64,000 nucleotides of DNA from Spinellus fusiger (GCA_025094145.1 JALLLS010000080.1:62001-126000); one strand, 5' to 3'; counted from the stretch's first letter, positions 33,120 through 43,780 are shown. Notes: generated by a model from the sequence alone, not told the origin. Program-made: numbers and translations.

Positions 33120-35969
33120 CTTCTAGGGACAGAATCTTTCCTTATTTGTAACATACTCCAGAGATTGTGTGTTGACTATAGGTCTTCTTCAGGCTTGCTT
33201 TCTTCAGGCTCACTGTCTTCAAAGTTGCTGTCCTCCTCTATCAACCTGCACCTTCTTGTTGGTCCTGGTGCATTATCTACAATCAGATGGCCTTCCAGTA
33301 GATGTTCCATTTCTTGTTGGCACATGTTTTCCCATCTCACAGTTGCTTTTCTTTTTTGGCCATATCTGCTGAGTCCTTCAACTTCTGAGGGAAACTCAGA
33401 TCCTGACATGGCAACTTCTTCTTCTAGCACAGGTTCTTCTGGCACAGGTTCTTCTTCTGGCACAGCCACTTTCTCTGGTACAGGTTTGTCTGGCATATGT
33501 ATGGCATCCAAATCATTCTCCTCAGACAACCTCCCCTGCTGCTTCTTCATTTTGGTCTTGTGCCTCTGACTCTTCTCTGGAGACTGGTTGCTCCTCTGGG
33601 GTGTTTCTGCCTGAGCCAGTTTCCACTTCCTCTTGATTGGGAGAAGGCAAGGCTCTTGCCCTGAGAACTTCTTCTTCTTTGTCCCAAAAGTAGGGCATAA
33701 GTCTATCTCCATGATAGTTTCTTGTCAATGGCCTTCCTTCCCTGTCTCTCAGTGAGTAGACAGATCAATGCCTTGCAATCACCTGGAAGGGGCCTGTCCT
33801 CCTTTCCCATTGCTTTGCTATGTTGGGTGCTTTGGGCAAGACCTTCACTGAGACCCATTCTCTGGGTTCAAACCATCTTGCCACAATGTTTTTGTTTGCT
33901 CTTTCAAGAGCTTTTCTTCTCAGCATGTTCTGTTGTTCTGTTGTCTGCTTGGACAGTCTCCTTTCCAACCTCTCTACATCAAAGTCATCTTCCTCATATA
34001 TGAGTGTCCCTGGTGGGTTCAAGCTCAGAGCAGTTCTTGGGTAAAGTCACTCATATGGTGTGCAGCCCAGAGTAGCAGATATGGTGTGGGCATGTGAAGC
34101 AACTATCCTTGGTATATATTTTGTCCATCCTTCTGGTTTCTCTTCATCCAACTTCACCCTTCTCAGTTTATCTTTGAATAGTTTCACAGCAATTTTGGCC
34201 AATTCTGATTGTGGATGCATAGGTGAAGCATGTATGTGTTGAATATTTTTTCTCTCAAGGTAGTCAGTAAATTCATGTGAGATAAACTGCCTGCCATTAT
34301 CACTAGTGAGTTTCTGTGGGAGACCATGTTGTGCAAACCAGTTTTGCTTGAGGGTGTCCACTATTGTGGTGGCCGTCATGTCCAATATAGGGTATACCTT
34401 GTAATATCCACTGGCAGAGTCTATAGCAACCAGTGCATCCACCTCTGGATCTTTGTCATCACCAATGTGTAGCAAATCAATGTAAATATGCTCTTGGGGT
34501 TCTGAGGTGACAGAGGTTTGCATGGGCATGTATGATCTTTGTTGCACTGCACTCATCTGACAGGCATGACAAGACTTCACCACCTTTTCTGCAATACCAA
34601 GTAGACCTTCACACCATACTCTTTCTCTCACATAGCTCAAGGTTCTGGATATGCCTGGATGGGCCAGTTTCTGGTGGACATCTTTTATCCATTTTTTTTC
34701 CTATGCTCCTAGTGATTACTGGGACCCAAGTTCCCATGGATCCTATGTGGTGAGTAGGTACCCAACAATGCAACACTCTTTTGTTTATCAGCATGTTGGA
34801 TACTTCATCCATATCAGGCATGGGGTCTTTATCCATAGCATTGCAACTTTTTGCCAGTTCAGTCCATCTCATTATTGTTGGATCTGTATGAGCTTCCAAC
34901 ACCAGCTCATAGGGGCCTTGGATATTGTCTAGTGCCATTGCATGACATGCCAGTGTGCCTTCAGGGTCATTATCTTTGGACTCATCTACCTCCATGTCAC
35001 TCTCATCCTCAGTGTCTTCCTCTTCTTCATGCTTGTCTGGATTGTAGTCCAGATCTTCATCATCTTCATCATCCCAGGACACCACATGGTCTACTTCACT
35101 TCCCAATAATTGAGTTTCCTCCAGTTCAAAAGCTCCAATGGTCTCTATCCCTTCCAAGTCCTTTGGCTTTTTCTTCTGAGTTCTTGGTCTGTCTAGCACT
35201 TGAGAGAGCCAGTCTGCCATTAGTTGTGTTTCCCCAGAGCAATGTACCACCATGTCTTGATGCACTCCCAGGCTGCTTAGTTCAGCATGGAATCTTGATA
35301 GATCATCTTGACAGTGCTTTGTCTTGTGCATGAAGAGTCCCAGAGCAGTGGTTGCATCTGTTTCTATTATAAGGTTGACACATCCATCCAGGTAGGGATA
35401 GAAATGGTTTACTGCTGCTACCATTCCATAGGCTTCTCTCCAGCCTGGGTGCCTGCTTCCTTGGGCTCCATCAAAAGCTTTCAAGTAGTATGCAATGGGT
35501 ACTATGTTTTCTTGATTAGGAGTAGGATGGGTGAGAAGGACTGCTCCAATGCCAGATTCTGCAGCATCCACTCTTAGTGTTAGAGGTGCTCCAGGCCTTG
35601 GTATTGCCAAATGCTTTATGTCAGTGAGGGATTGCATTAGGGCTTTCCAGTTTGGTCTCAAGGAGTCTTTGTCTTGTTTGTTTAATCACTTTTTTTTTTT
35701 TTTGAGCCAATCATCTCATAAAAGGGTAAGAGTATAGATTGTGACCATGGCAAATGCTTGCTTATAGCATTTATACCTCCACACATTTGTTGAATACCTT
35801 TTACAGTTTCTGGCATCTCCAGAGAAAGCAGATGTTTTATCCTGTGATCCAGTACTCTCCAATGTCTTTTGTGTGTTCTATTTTGTTTCTAGTGGTCAAC
35901 TTGAGGTATATATTGTCAATATATATCAACAGTTTGTCAGATATGCTGGGTGCTTTTGATAGCACATGC
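33120..35969 (-). mobile_element. Ty3-type element, second family (copy 1), lacking gag and protease
   Basis: Minus strand; same family as the element at 43,782-48,074 (shared KLTSDNGRQF region, TLRVDAA RNase H start, acidic linker). Only RT C-terminal part, RNase H, integrase and tail remain. At 35,969 the RT coding sequence stops directly at the LTR of 35,970-36,540. No LTR of its own is found at the low-coordinate side. Confidence 0.8.
33176..35969 (-). pseudogene. Ty3-type pol remnant: RT end, RNase H, integrase
   Basis: 35969-35690 encodes the RT palm end with KLLIYIDNIYLK, followed by a deletion and several stops. 35661-34609 carries RNase H (TLRVDAAESGIGAVLLTH, IETDATTALG) and a long acidic linker. 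34640-34047 carries the integrase: CHACQMSA of the zinc domain, HIYIDLLHIGDD...IDSASGYYKVYP (first Asp), KLTSDNGRQFIS (second Asp) and PQSELAKIAVKLFKDKLRR (Glu). 34022-33765 and 33712-33176 are the basic/acidic C-terminal tail (EEEPVPEEPVLEEE). The integrase catalytic residues are intact here, unlike the copy at 44 kb, but stops at about 34,046 and 33,764 break the frame. Confidence 0.82.
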
Positions 35970-36540
35970 TGTGATTATTCAGACAAGTAGAAAGTAACAA
36001 GACTGATAATTTTTATTAAGTGAAGAGTGGTTCATTATTTATACTTTTTTTGGGTGCTTATCCTTCAGTGGTATTCTACCTTTTGGTAGTTAATGATTAG
36101 TTCATGACATAGCTTATTGATAGATGCAACTGTATGGTTGGTGTATATGATTTATCCTATGGTAGTTTACATAGGTGTAGCTTTATGGTTGGTGTAGGTG
36201 TTCTACCTAATGGTAGACTACATGTTGGAGCCTTATGGTTGGTTCATTGAATAAGCACACCATTATAGAGCCATCTATTATGTCTTCACTTTTAATTGCC
36301 TTTGATAGGTCTTATTTAATCCACTAAGGATTTATAGATGAAGACAGCTCATTAAGTGTCCAATAATAATTTGAGCTTAGAAGGTTGATTTGTAGTTACA
36401 ACCAATCAGTGAGATGATACAGAGATGTACTATGGTACTTGTGTGCACTCAAGCTTTCATAGAGTATTCTGAATGTCACAGCATACTACTTGTGTTGACT
36501 TATTCATAGAGAATCTTTGGACTGAAGTCAGAACACAACA
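35970..36540 (-). repeat. LTR, family A (copy A3)
   Basis: 571 bp, minus orientation, from TGTTGTGTTCTGACTTC to TGAATAATCACA (ends read on the minus strand). It abuts RT coding sequence on the left (CATGC at 35,965-35,969). About 100 bp to its right (36,541-36,640) resemble a scrambled piece of the same LTR. Confidence 0.8.
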
Positions 36541-36637
36541 ATATATAAATCCTTAGTATATTAAATAAGACCTATTATGGCTCTATAATGGACCCAATAT
36601 GTAGTCCATCATTTAAAAATGAAAAATGAAAAATAAA

Positions 36638-36705
36638 TGGAGAAGCTGGGTGTCGATCCCAGTGCCTCTTGCATGCTAAGCGAGCGCTCCTCTTTCACTT
36701 TCTCC
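36638..36705 (-). tRNA. tRNA-Ala-like (anticodon AGC), degenerate D arm
   Basis: Minus strand, 68 nt. The 3' half is canonical for tRNA-Ala: anticodon stem-loop CTCGC-TTAGCAT with AGC, T arm CTGGGATCGACACCCAG, acceptor CTTCTCC and discriminator A. The 5' half is not: after GGAGAAA the D arm is about 5 nt short and lacks the usual AGCTCAG..GGTAGAGC, and the A box is not recognisable. I read it as a tRNA pseudogene, or a tRNA whose 5' half was replaced when LINE-A copy 3 inserted next to it. Confidence 0.55.
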
Positions 36706-36893
36706 TCACTTTTGGTAAGTTTTCAAATTTTAACTAACTTTTTTTCCACCCCATCTATTTGCATCCAGTACATTTTTGGGTGCATCCATCTGCTGCCTTT
36801 TCGAATCCATTGTCTGTTTTCCTCTAGGCCTATTTCTCAATGAGCTTCTCTCCCTTTCCTTTGGGAACACCTTTACACCTTGTCTCTGGTGCC

Positions 36894-37814
36894 ATGGAGA
36901 CCACCACCGAACCACCACCTAGTCCGGCCCTGTCGGACTTCCAATCCCTGACTGCCTTGGTTTTAGGCCTGGCAAAAAAGGTCCAGGAGCTAGAGAGCTC
37001 CAAGGCTGATATCTTGGCTCTGAGAGGTCGGATTTCAGAGCTTGAGGCGGAGAACGAAAGCCTGCGACGTCGCGCAGCCGCCACAACACCAGTCACACCC
37101 ATGACGTCATCGTCGGAGGTAAAAAATGCAAAAATTACTAACAATATGTTGGTTTCTCCTGTCTCTTCTTCAGGATTTTCCCCCCTGTCTGCCTCTGCCA
37201 ATGCTGTCAAAACAGCAAAGGACTCCTCCTGGGCCACTGTGGCCAAGAAAAACCGCCCTGCTCCTGCTCCCAGACCTAGGACTTCCCAAAGGAAGTTTGA
37301 GGCTAATGTCCGAGTCTTTTCTGAGGCTTCTGATGTCACAGGACATCAGTATATCTACATCCCCCGGTCAAGAAAGATGACCAGACAAGAGGTCCGTCGC
37401 CGCCTTTGTGTCTTTGGTCTGGAGCCCTCCCATCTGCTGGACATTTGTTTCCCTGCCCACTCTGTCCTTGGCCTGTTGGTCCATAATGGGTATGCCCCCA
37501 CTGTCCTGGAGCTCTTGGAGAAGGCTCAGGTGAAGGTCATCTCTGGGTTTGAGCCCCTGGACCCCAAACACCTGGCTGACCCTGCCTTTGCCAGCCTGTC
37601 TTCTGAGGAATTGGAAGACAAGGCCCATGAAGTGCACCGTAAGAGGTGCATCCTGGCCCTGACCCACCTCCGCACCCCCCTGATCCCCTCTGTGGCCAAG
37701 TCCTTCCTTTCTGTTGGCTGGATCTCTGAGGAAGACCTCAAGGAGATCCTCTCCAACCCTGCCCATGCTGTCCGCCACCGTGACCAGCCTTCTCCATCAG
37801 TGATGATGAGATGA
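36894..37814 (+). CDS. LINE-A ORF1 protein (intact frame, copy 3)
   Basis: 306 residues from the ATG at 36,894 (METTTEPPPSPALSDFQ); the frame is open from 36,840, but the internal ATG matches the start region of the other copies. Residues about 15-60 form a coiled coil (ALVLGLAKKVQELESSKADI, RISELEAENESLRR). A Ser/Ala linker with SWATVAKKNRPAP is followed by the conserved core (YIYIPRSRKM, FPAHSVLGLLVH, GFEPLDPKHLADP) and VGWISEEDLKEIL near the end. Likely a trimeric RNA-binding protein of the LINE RNP, by analogy with other two-ORF LINEs. ORF2 follows 58 bp downstream in a different frame. Confidence 0.75.
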   Translation: METTTEPPPSPALSDFQSLTALVLGLAKKVQELESSKADILALRGRISELEAENESLRRRAAATTPVTPMTSSSEVKNAKITNNMLVSPVSSSGFSPLSASANAVKTAKDSSWATVAKKNRPAPAPRPRTSQRKFEANVRVFSEASDVTGHQYIYIPRSRKMTRQEVRRRLCVFGLEPSHLLDICFPAHSVLGLLVHNGYAPTVLELLEKAQVKVISGFEPLDPKHLADPAFASLSSEELEDKAHEVHRKRCILALTHLRTPLIPSVAKSFLSVGWISEEDLKEILSNPAHAVRHRDQPSPSVMMR

Positions 37815-37872
37815 GTGAAGTCTCCTCCTCCCCCTCCTTTACCCCTATGACCCATGATGACAATCTTGATTT

Positions 37873-40800
37873 ATGAGTGAGTCCATAAAGGTAAGTTTAT
37901 GGAATGCCAATGGTCTTCAGACAACCATTGTGCATGATGTATTGTCCCACTGTCCCCCCTCCTCCATTCTTTTTATCACAGAAACCTGGCTTCTTCCCCC
38001 TGCCTGTCTACCTACAGACTGGGAGCAATTCCATCTGTATGGCTCTCCTGTTCTCTCTGCCAACCGTGGCTCTATGGGTGTCTCTGCTCTGGTGTCTCCT
38101 TCCTTTCCCTTTCCTGTCTACCAACTTCCTTCTCCAAACAAGTATACCCTTTCTTTGAAAGTGGGACCACTTCGTTTTCTATGCCTGTACCTCCCCCCTT
38201 CTATGCCACGTTCTCACTTTATGTCTGTCCTTTCTTCTCTTCCTATTTTCCCCAACACCATCTTGTGTGGTGACTTCAATGCAAGGCTGGGTGACATTAC
38301 TGGTGATGCAGTGATGTCTCCCCGTGGCTCTGCCATGGTTCCATGGCTTGAGGAGCAGTCCCTGTCTGTGTTGAACTCTTCTCTTTCCTATGGCACTGCT
38401 ACCTGGCATGGTTTCTGGCGTGATCGCACATGCACAAGTATCATTGACCTGTTTCTATGCAATTTCCCTATGACCCTCCCTTCTATGAATATCTTTTCTG
38501 ACCTCTCCCTTGGCTCTGACCACCGTATGCTTACCCTTTCCTTTACCTATGACATGTCCTCTACCTCCCCTTCTCCCCCATCCTCCCCTTCATCATTCAT
38601 TCACCCCCGACGCCTCTGGAATCTGTCAAGACTACAAGAAGAAGATCCATGCAACCTGTACATTTCCACATTCACCTCCCTCTCCCAACCCCTATGCACC
38701 CAACTACAATCCCTTGTGTCTTCCCCTCCCCCTACTTGCCCACTCATTGACAGTCTCAATGACTCACTCAATGAGTGTATCTACCTATCTCTGGATGCAG
38801 CTCTGGGTACCAAGACTCCTCGGCCGTCCCATTGGAAAAAGTACTGGTCTCCTGCTCTACAATCTGCTGCTGCCAACAGGGAAAAGTGCTACAGAAAGTG
38901 GCACTACTGCACTGGCATTGACAAGGTCCACTGGTGGTCAAAGTACAAGGCTGCCCATGCTTCCTTTGTGTCTGCTGTCCTGTCAGCAAAACGTATGTCA
39001 TGGCAGAATTTCTGCAAGTCACTTGAGACCAACTTTTCCAAGGCTTCAGCCAAGGTCAAGCATCTCAAGGGGCGCCACACTTCCACTCCTTCCTTCACCC
39101 ACCCTGATGGTCCAGCTGTTGCTGTAAAAGTGATGGCTGACCATCTTGAAACTGTATATAGTGGTGACATCCTTCCTTCCTCCCGTCCTCCCCCTCCTGG
39201 TCCCTTTACTTCCCTCCTTCCCTTCTCCTCCTATGCTCCCCTTCCTTCCCCTGGTGTGTCTGGTGTGTCTGGTGTTCCTGGTGGCCGTCTGTCTTCTGGT
39301 GTTCCTGTTGTCCTGTCTGGTGTCTCTGGCTCTCTTGGTGTGTCTGGTGTGTCTGGTGTGTCTGTTGGTTCTGGTGTCTCTGGTGCTCTTGGTATGCATA
39401 TGGGCATTCCAATGTTTGACTCTGCTCTTGTTGCTGGCTGTATCAAGCTTCTCCCCAACAGGAAAGCCCCTGGTACAGACCATCTCAAGGCAGAAATGCT
39501 GAAGCCTCTTAGTCTGGTCCTGGCCCCCCTACTGGCTAACCTGTTCACTGTTTGCTGGCAGTGGTCCCACACTCCTCAGCTATGGAGACATGCTGCAGTC
39601 TTCCCAATTTACAAGAAGGGTGAGAAATCTGATGCTGCCAATTATAGGCCAATTTCCCTTACCTCAGTGGTCAGAAAGCTGCTGGAATTCTGCATTGCCC
39701 CCTCATTGTCACAGTATTCTCCAGTTCCTGACTTGGCACAAGGTGGATTTTGCCCAAAGAGAAGTTCTCTGGACCAGGCCCTGGGTCTGCATGACCTGAT
39801 GCATGCTCACTACCTTCAACACCACCATTATCCAGTTGTGGCACTTCTGGATATATCTTCAGCATATGACAAGGTTGACAGACATGTGGTCTGGCAAGCC
39901 CTGTCTTCCTTTGGCACTCCTCCAGCACTCCTCTCATTTGTCTCTCACCTTTTTGATGAGGTAACCATCTCTGTGCTCTTGTCTAACCACTCTTCTTTAC
40001 CATTTGCTCCAGTGACTGGAGTGCTCCAAGGGTCAGTGTTGAGCCCATGTCTATACTCACTGTATATCAACTCTCTGCCTGCCTTGCTTCGTTGTGCTGC
40101 TAGGCCAACAACCCACTGTGTGGTGTTGAACCATCCCTCCTCCACTTCCTCAACGTCCTGTGGCCTCTCCCTCTCTCTGTATGGTGTGCCACTTCACATG
40201 CAGAGGAGGTGACGTATCTTGGTCTGCCCTTTGGCAAGAAGGGTCTGTCTGCTTCCTCTTTGGTGTCTTCTTGGTCCCCTGGTGTGCTCAAGGTGATGGG
40301 TATCCTGAACCTTGTTGGTGTGAATCGTGCTGGTTTCTCTCTCTGTCTCTGCTCCTATCTCTATACCACTTTTGTGAGGCCAAAGTTTGAGTATGGCTTG
40401 GCCATCTCATTCTTAAAGGCTGCAGAGTTCAAGGCCCTTGAAAAGCTCCAAGACAGGTGTCTCTGTCTCTTGGTAGGTGGTCACCCAATGTCCTCAACCA
40501 CAGTTCTCAAGCATATCACCAACCTGCCATCAATGAGGCATAGGGTGAATGTCCTGGTCACTTGTTTTGCTTTGCGCTTCTGGTCCCTGTCTTCTTCTAG
40601 TCTTCTTGTCTTGCTCTCTGCCTCTCTGCCCATGGCCAGAAGAAGCTCATATCTGGTAAAGAACCCAATGTACCTTGCCCTGCCAGACCCTGTTCCTGCC
40701 AAAGACAGTCAGCTCAAGCTGTTCTTTGAGCAGTACAGACAAGATAAGTTTGACCTGTTCCTTGCCACCACCACCATGGTGTTGATCAAACACTGCTGCC

Positions 40801-41195
40801 CCTTGTTGGGAATTGATCCTGTTTTGCTGGTGCCTGCTTCTAGAGCAGAGAGAAGCTGTTTGGTCTGTTGGCATCTTGGGTGGCTCCCTGGAAAGCCCAG
40901 AGAGTGCTCATGTGGTCTTGACCACACCTCATGCCATCACTTTGTGGAGTGTCCTCTTGTTCCTGCCTCCTTGTGGTCTCTGCTGCCTGTTTGCTCTGCT
41001 GGGGTCTACCCCATTGACTCTTGCCTCAACAGCCTATCAACACGTTGTAGTGCTCCCTGTCCTGTGTGGTGGCCCACTTTGCTTGCCTTGCTCTGGCACA
41101 TAGAGATACTATGTTGCCCTGACCACTTCTTCCCCGAGGACTTGTCTCCTGGTGCTCTTTGGCTGGCCTTTGGTTCCTCTTCTGGACAAGGATGA
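37873..41195 (+). pseudogene. LINE-A ORF2 (copy 3), RT catalytic motif deleted
   Basis: 37,873-40,212 (779 residues) starts MSESIKVSLWNANGL and has the endonuclease motifs WNANGL, ITETWLL, CGDFNARLG and LGSDHRM, then a Gly-Val-Ser repeat linker, LPNRKAPGTDHLKAEM, NYRPISLTSVVRKL, LLDISSAYDKV and GVLQGSVLSP. After YINSLP the sequence jumps to HCVVLNHP; copy 1 has about 95 residues there, including the FADD box. The frame then shifts at about 40,205 and 40,209-41,195 supplies TYLGLPFGKKG, the thumb and a Cys/His-rich tail (ERSCLVCWHLGWLPG). An inactive RT is expected; endonuclease activity cannot be excluded from sequence. Confidence 0.85.
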
Positions 41196-41263
41196 AAGCT
41201 GTTCTTTCTGTCTTCTGGTTGCTTGCCCCCACTGCCACAATTGTTAGTGCACACTGAGTGGTC

Positions 41264-41919
41264 TGAGATTGTTTGGACAGGTGGATTAACAAGACTGAAC
41301 AAAGATAATTTTTATTGAGTAAAGAAAGGTTCACTATTTATACTTTTGGTGGGTGCTTATCCTTCAGTGGCTTCTACCTTATGGTAGGATAATCTATTCT
41401 ACCTTATGGTAGTTATGATAGTCAACCTTATGGCTGCTTCACAATTACAACCAAATGGTTGGTGGGGACATTCTACCTTATGGTAGAATTCACTCTCTTT
41501 GACCTTATGGTTGGTGTTTATATTACTATCTTATGGTAGTATTAATAACTGCCACCTTATGGTTGGCTCATATGTTTTACTTAGTTGTAGTATTATTAGA
41601 TTCAACCCTATGGTTGGTTCCTGGGATAAGCACTCCATTATTGAAACCATTAATTATTATGAGTCTTTACTCAATTGACTCTGATAGGTCAATATTGTTC
41701 TGTTAGGATTATTAATGAAGATGGCTCTTGTTAAGTGTCCAATAGTTCACTGAGCTTTAGAAGGAGATTTGTAGTTACAACCAATCAGTGAGATGATACA
41801 GAGATGTACTATGTTACTTGTGTGCACTCAAGCTTTCATAGAGTATTCTGAATGTCACAGAACACTACTTGTGTTGACTTATTCATAGAGAATCTTTGGA
41901 TTGAAGTTGGAACACAACA
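41264..41919 (-). repeat. LTR, family B (copy B2)
   Basis: 656 bp, minus orientation. TATAAATAGTGAACC and AATAAAAATTATC are in the expected order on the minus strand. It is an almost perfect inverse of 43,125-43,780, so the two form a 656-bp inverted repeat around a 1.2-kb Helitron fragment. CATGC follows it at 41,920-41,924. Confidence 0.85.
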
Positions 41920-42102
41920 CATGCATCCTTTTGTCAGACACCCTCTTTTTGCCAGACATATAAGCCTTATTTTGAGCAGACAAGTGGATAGTTGATATGA
42001 ATTTTGCTGGACATGTCAGCATTTCTTGAGTGAGTGAGCAAACAGGGAAGAAGTAGGAAGTCATCTTAGTACTCTTCTTCTTTCTCTTCTAAAGTTATTT
42101 AA

Positions 42103-43124
42103 ATGCCAAATCAAAACATATACTGCACAAGCTGCTCACAGCCTGGACATTCTTACAGAACTCATTGCAGTTGCCCTCTTAATTCTGTAAACCAACAGAA
42201 TGAGCAAATGGAGGTTGACATTGAAGAAATTGACAGTGGTATACAAGAAGCTGAGACATCAAATATGGTCATTCAATGTACTAGCTGTTGCAAATATGGT
42301 CATTTATGCAAAAGTCATTGTAACTGTCCAAACAATGATAGAAACCAAAGAGAAAGCCAAGACGCTATTGTGAATACTATACATCACTGTCTGAGCTGTG
42401 GTCAAGCTGGACATTGATGTGCTAGCAGCTGCCAATGCCCTAATAACAGAGTGAACAGCCAAGTATCTATGTATTGTATTGGTAGAAGAGATGATGACTG
42501 TGAACCTGCTTGGGATGATTTGGAGCATATGCATCTAAAGTGTGGTTTTTGTGGTGCATTAATGTGGTTAGATGAAAAGAAGAGTGGTAGCATTTTAGAA
42601 CCACATTTTCAATTATGTTGTGGACTTGGTAAGAAAGCTAATCTTCAGATTGTCTGATTAACCTTTTACTATCATTAAACAGGCAAATACATATTGGAGC
42701 CTTTACACTCTACTCCTTCCACCATAAGTGAACTTCTGCAAGACAACACTGAACAGTCAAAAGAGTTTAAGAGAAACATAAGAGCATATAACAATGCTCT
42801 TGGATTCACTTCTTTAGGTGTTAAGTTGGACACTCAAGTCCAAAACAGCCATGGTGGGGCCTATGCTTTCTGTATACATGGAAGCCTTTATCATTGCATA
42901 GGATCACTCTTACCTGAAGAAGGTGCACAGCCTAATTTCTCTCAAATATATGTATTTGATACAGTCAATGAGACAAACAATAGACATGCTGTATCCAACC
43001 ATGTCAATCCTGGAACCTTGGAAAGGCTACAGGGTTTAATGCATGAAATCAGCCCATATGTTTTAGATTTCAAAACAATGGCACAATTAGTATCTGAGTT
43101 GCCTGCCAGTGTGCCTGATATCAG
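42103..43124 (+). pseudogene. Helitron Rep-helicase, N-terminal fragment
   Basis: Starts MPNQNIYCTSCSQ at 42,103. Three zinc-knuckle-like repeats of the form C-x2-C-x3-GH-x5-C-x-CP follow (about residues 8-27, 58-77 and 98-117), the third interrupted by a TGA at 42,416. Then CGFCGALMWLDEK, and after an intron at 42,629-42,682 (GTAAGA...CATTAAACAG, 54 bp) the frame joins as GLGKYILEPL and continues with the Helitron-N core: FKRNIRAYNNALGFTSLGVKLD, FCIHGSLYHCIGSLLPEEG, NFSQIYVFDT and HVNPGTLERLQGL. The gene is cut at 43,124 by the LTR; the Rep (HUH) and helicase domains are missing. Confidence 0.82.
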
Positions 43125-43780
43125 TGTTGTGTTCCAACTTCAATCCAAAGATTCTCTATGAATAAGTCAACACAAGTAGTGTTCTGTGACATTCAGAATA
43201 CTCTATGAAAGCTTGAGTGCACACAAGTAACATAGTACATCTCTGTATCATCTCACTGATTGGTTGTAACTACAAATCTCCTTCTAAAGCTCAGTGAACT
43301 ATTGGACACTTAACAAGAGCCATCTTCATTAATAATCCTAACAGAACAATATTGACCTATCAGAGTCAATTGAGTAAAGACTCATAATAATTAATGGTTT
43401 CAATAATGGAGTGCTTATCCCAGGAACCAACCATAGGGTTGAATCTAATAATACTACAACTAAGTAAAACATATGAGCCAACCATAAGGTGGCAGTTATT
43501 AATACTACCATAAGATAGTAATATAAACACCAACCATAAGGTCAAAGAGAGTGAATTCTACCATAAGGTAGAATGTCCCCACCAACCATTTGGTTGTAAT
43601 TGTGAAGCAGCCATAAGGTTGACTATCATAACTACCATAAGGTAGAATAGATTATCCTACCATAAGGTAGAAGCCACTGAAGGATAAGCACCCACCAAAA
43701 GTATAAATAGTGAACCTTTCTTTACTCAATAAAAATTATCTTTGTTCAGTCTTGTTAATCCACCTGTCCAAACAATCTCA
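43125..43780 (+). repeat. LTR, family B (copy B3)
   Basis: 656 bp in plus orientation, from TGTTGTGTTCC to CAAACAATCTCA, with TATAAATAGTGAACC near 43,700 and AATAAAAATTATC near 43,730. It cuts the Helitron gene on its left and the integrase gene of the Ty3 element on its right. Flanks atcag / aggtg do not match, so it is not a simple solo insertion. Confidence 0.82.

Larger units (their letters stand above)
36713..41256 (+). mobile_element. LINE-A copy 3, best-preserved copy
   Basis: Both ORFs are long and open: ORF1 36,894-37,814 and ORF2 37,873-40,212, continued in another frame to 41,195. The 5' end begins about 10 bp from the tRNA-Ala-like gene and the 3' end is at about 41,250, shortly before the LTR at 41,264. 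It has many more CG dinucleotides than copies 1 and 2, so it looks younger. A deletion inside the RT removes the catalytic motif, so it cannot have been autonomous after that event. Confidence 0.85.

Noticed and set aside
33176..33712. Separate acidic host protein
   Set aside because: It is contiguous with and downstream of the integrase of the Ty3 remnant, and its sequence overlaps the integrase tail in the next frame.
36638..36705. Fully functional tRNA-Ala
   Set aside because: The D arm is about five bases short and the A box is missing, although the anticodon and T arms are canonical.
39046..39483. Minus-strand frame rich in Thr/Arg/His repeats
   Set aside because: It is the complement of the Gly-Val-Ser minisatellite in LINE-A ORF2.
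43435..43680. CRISPR-like array
   Set aside because: The repeated units are imperfect palindromes with irregular spacing inside an LTR; spacers are not of constant length and there is no cas gene. The genome is eukaryotic.
41264..43780. Reading the inverted 656-bp arms as terminal inverted repeats of one DNA transposon
   Set aside because: The same sequence occurs alone at 28,911-29,519 with a 5-bp duplication, has TG...CA ends and TATA/poly(A) order, and the enclosed gene is a truncated Helitron. LTRs in inverted position explain it better.
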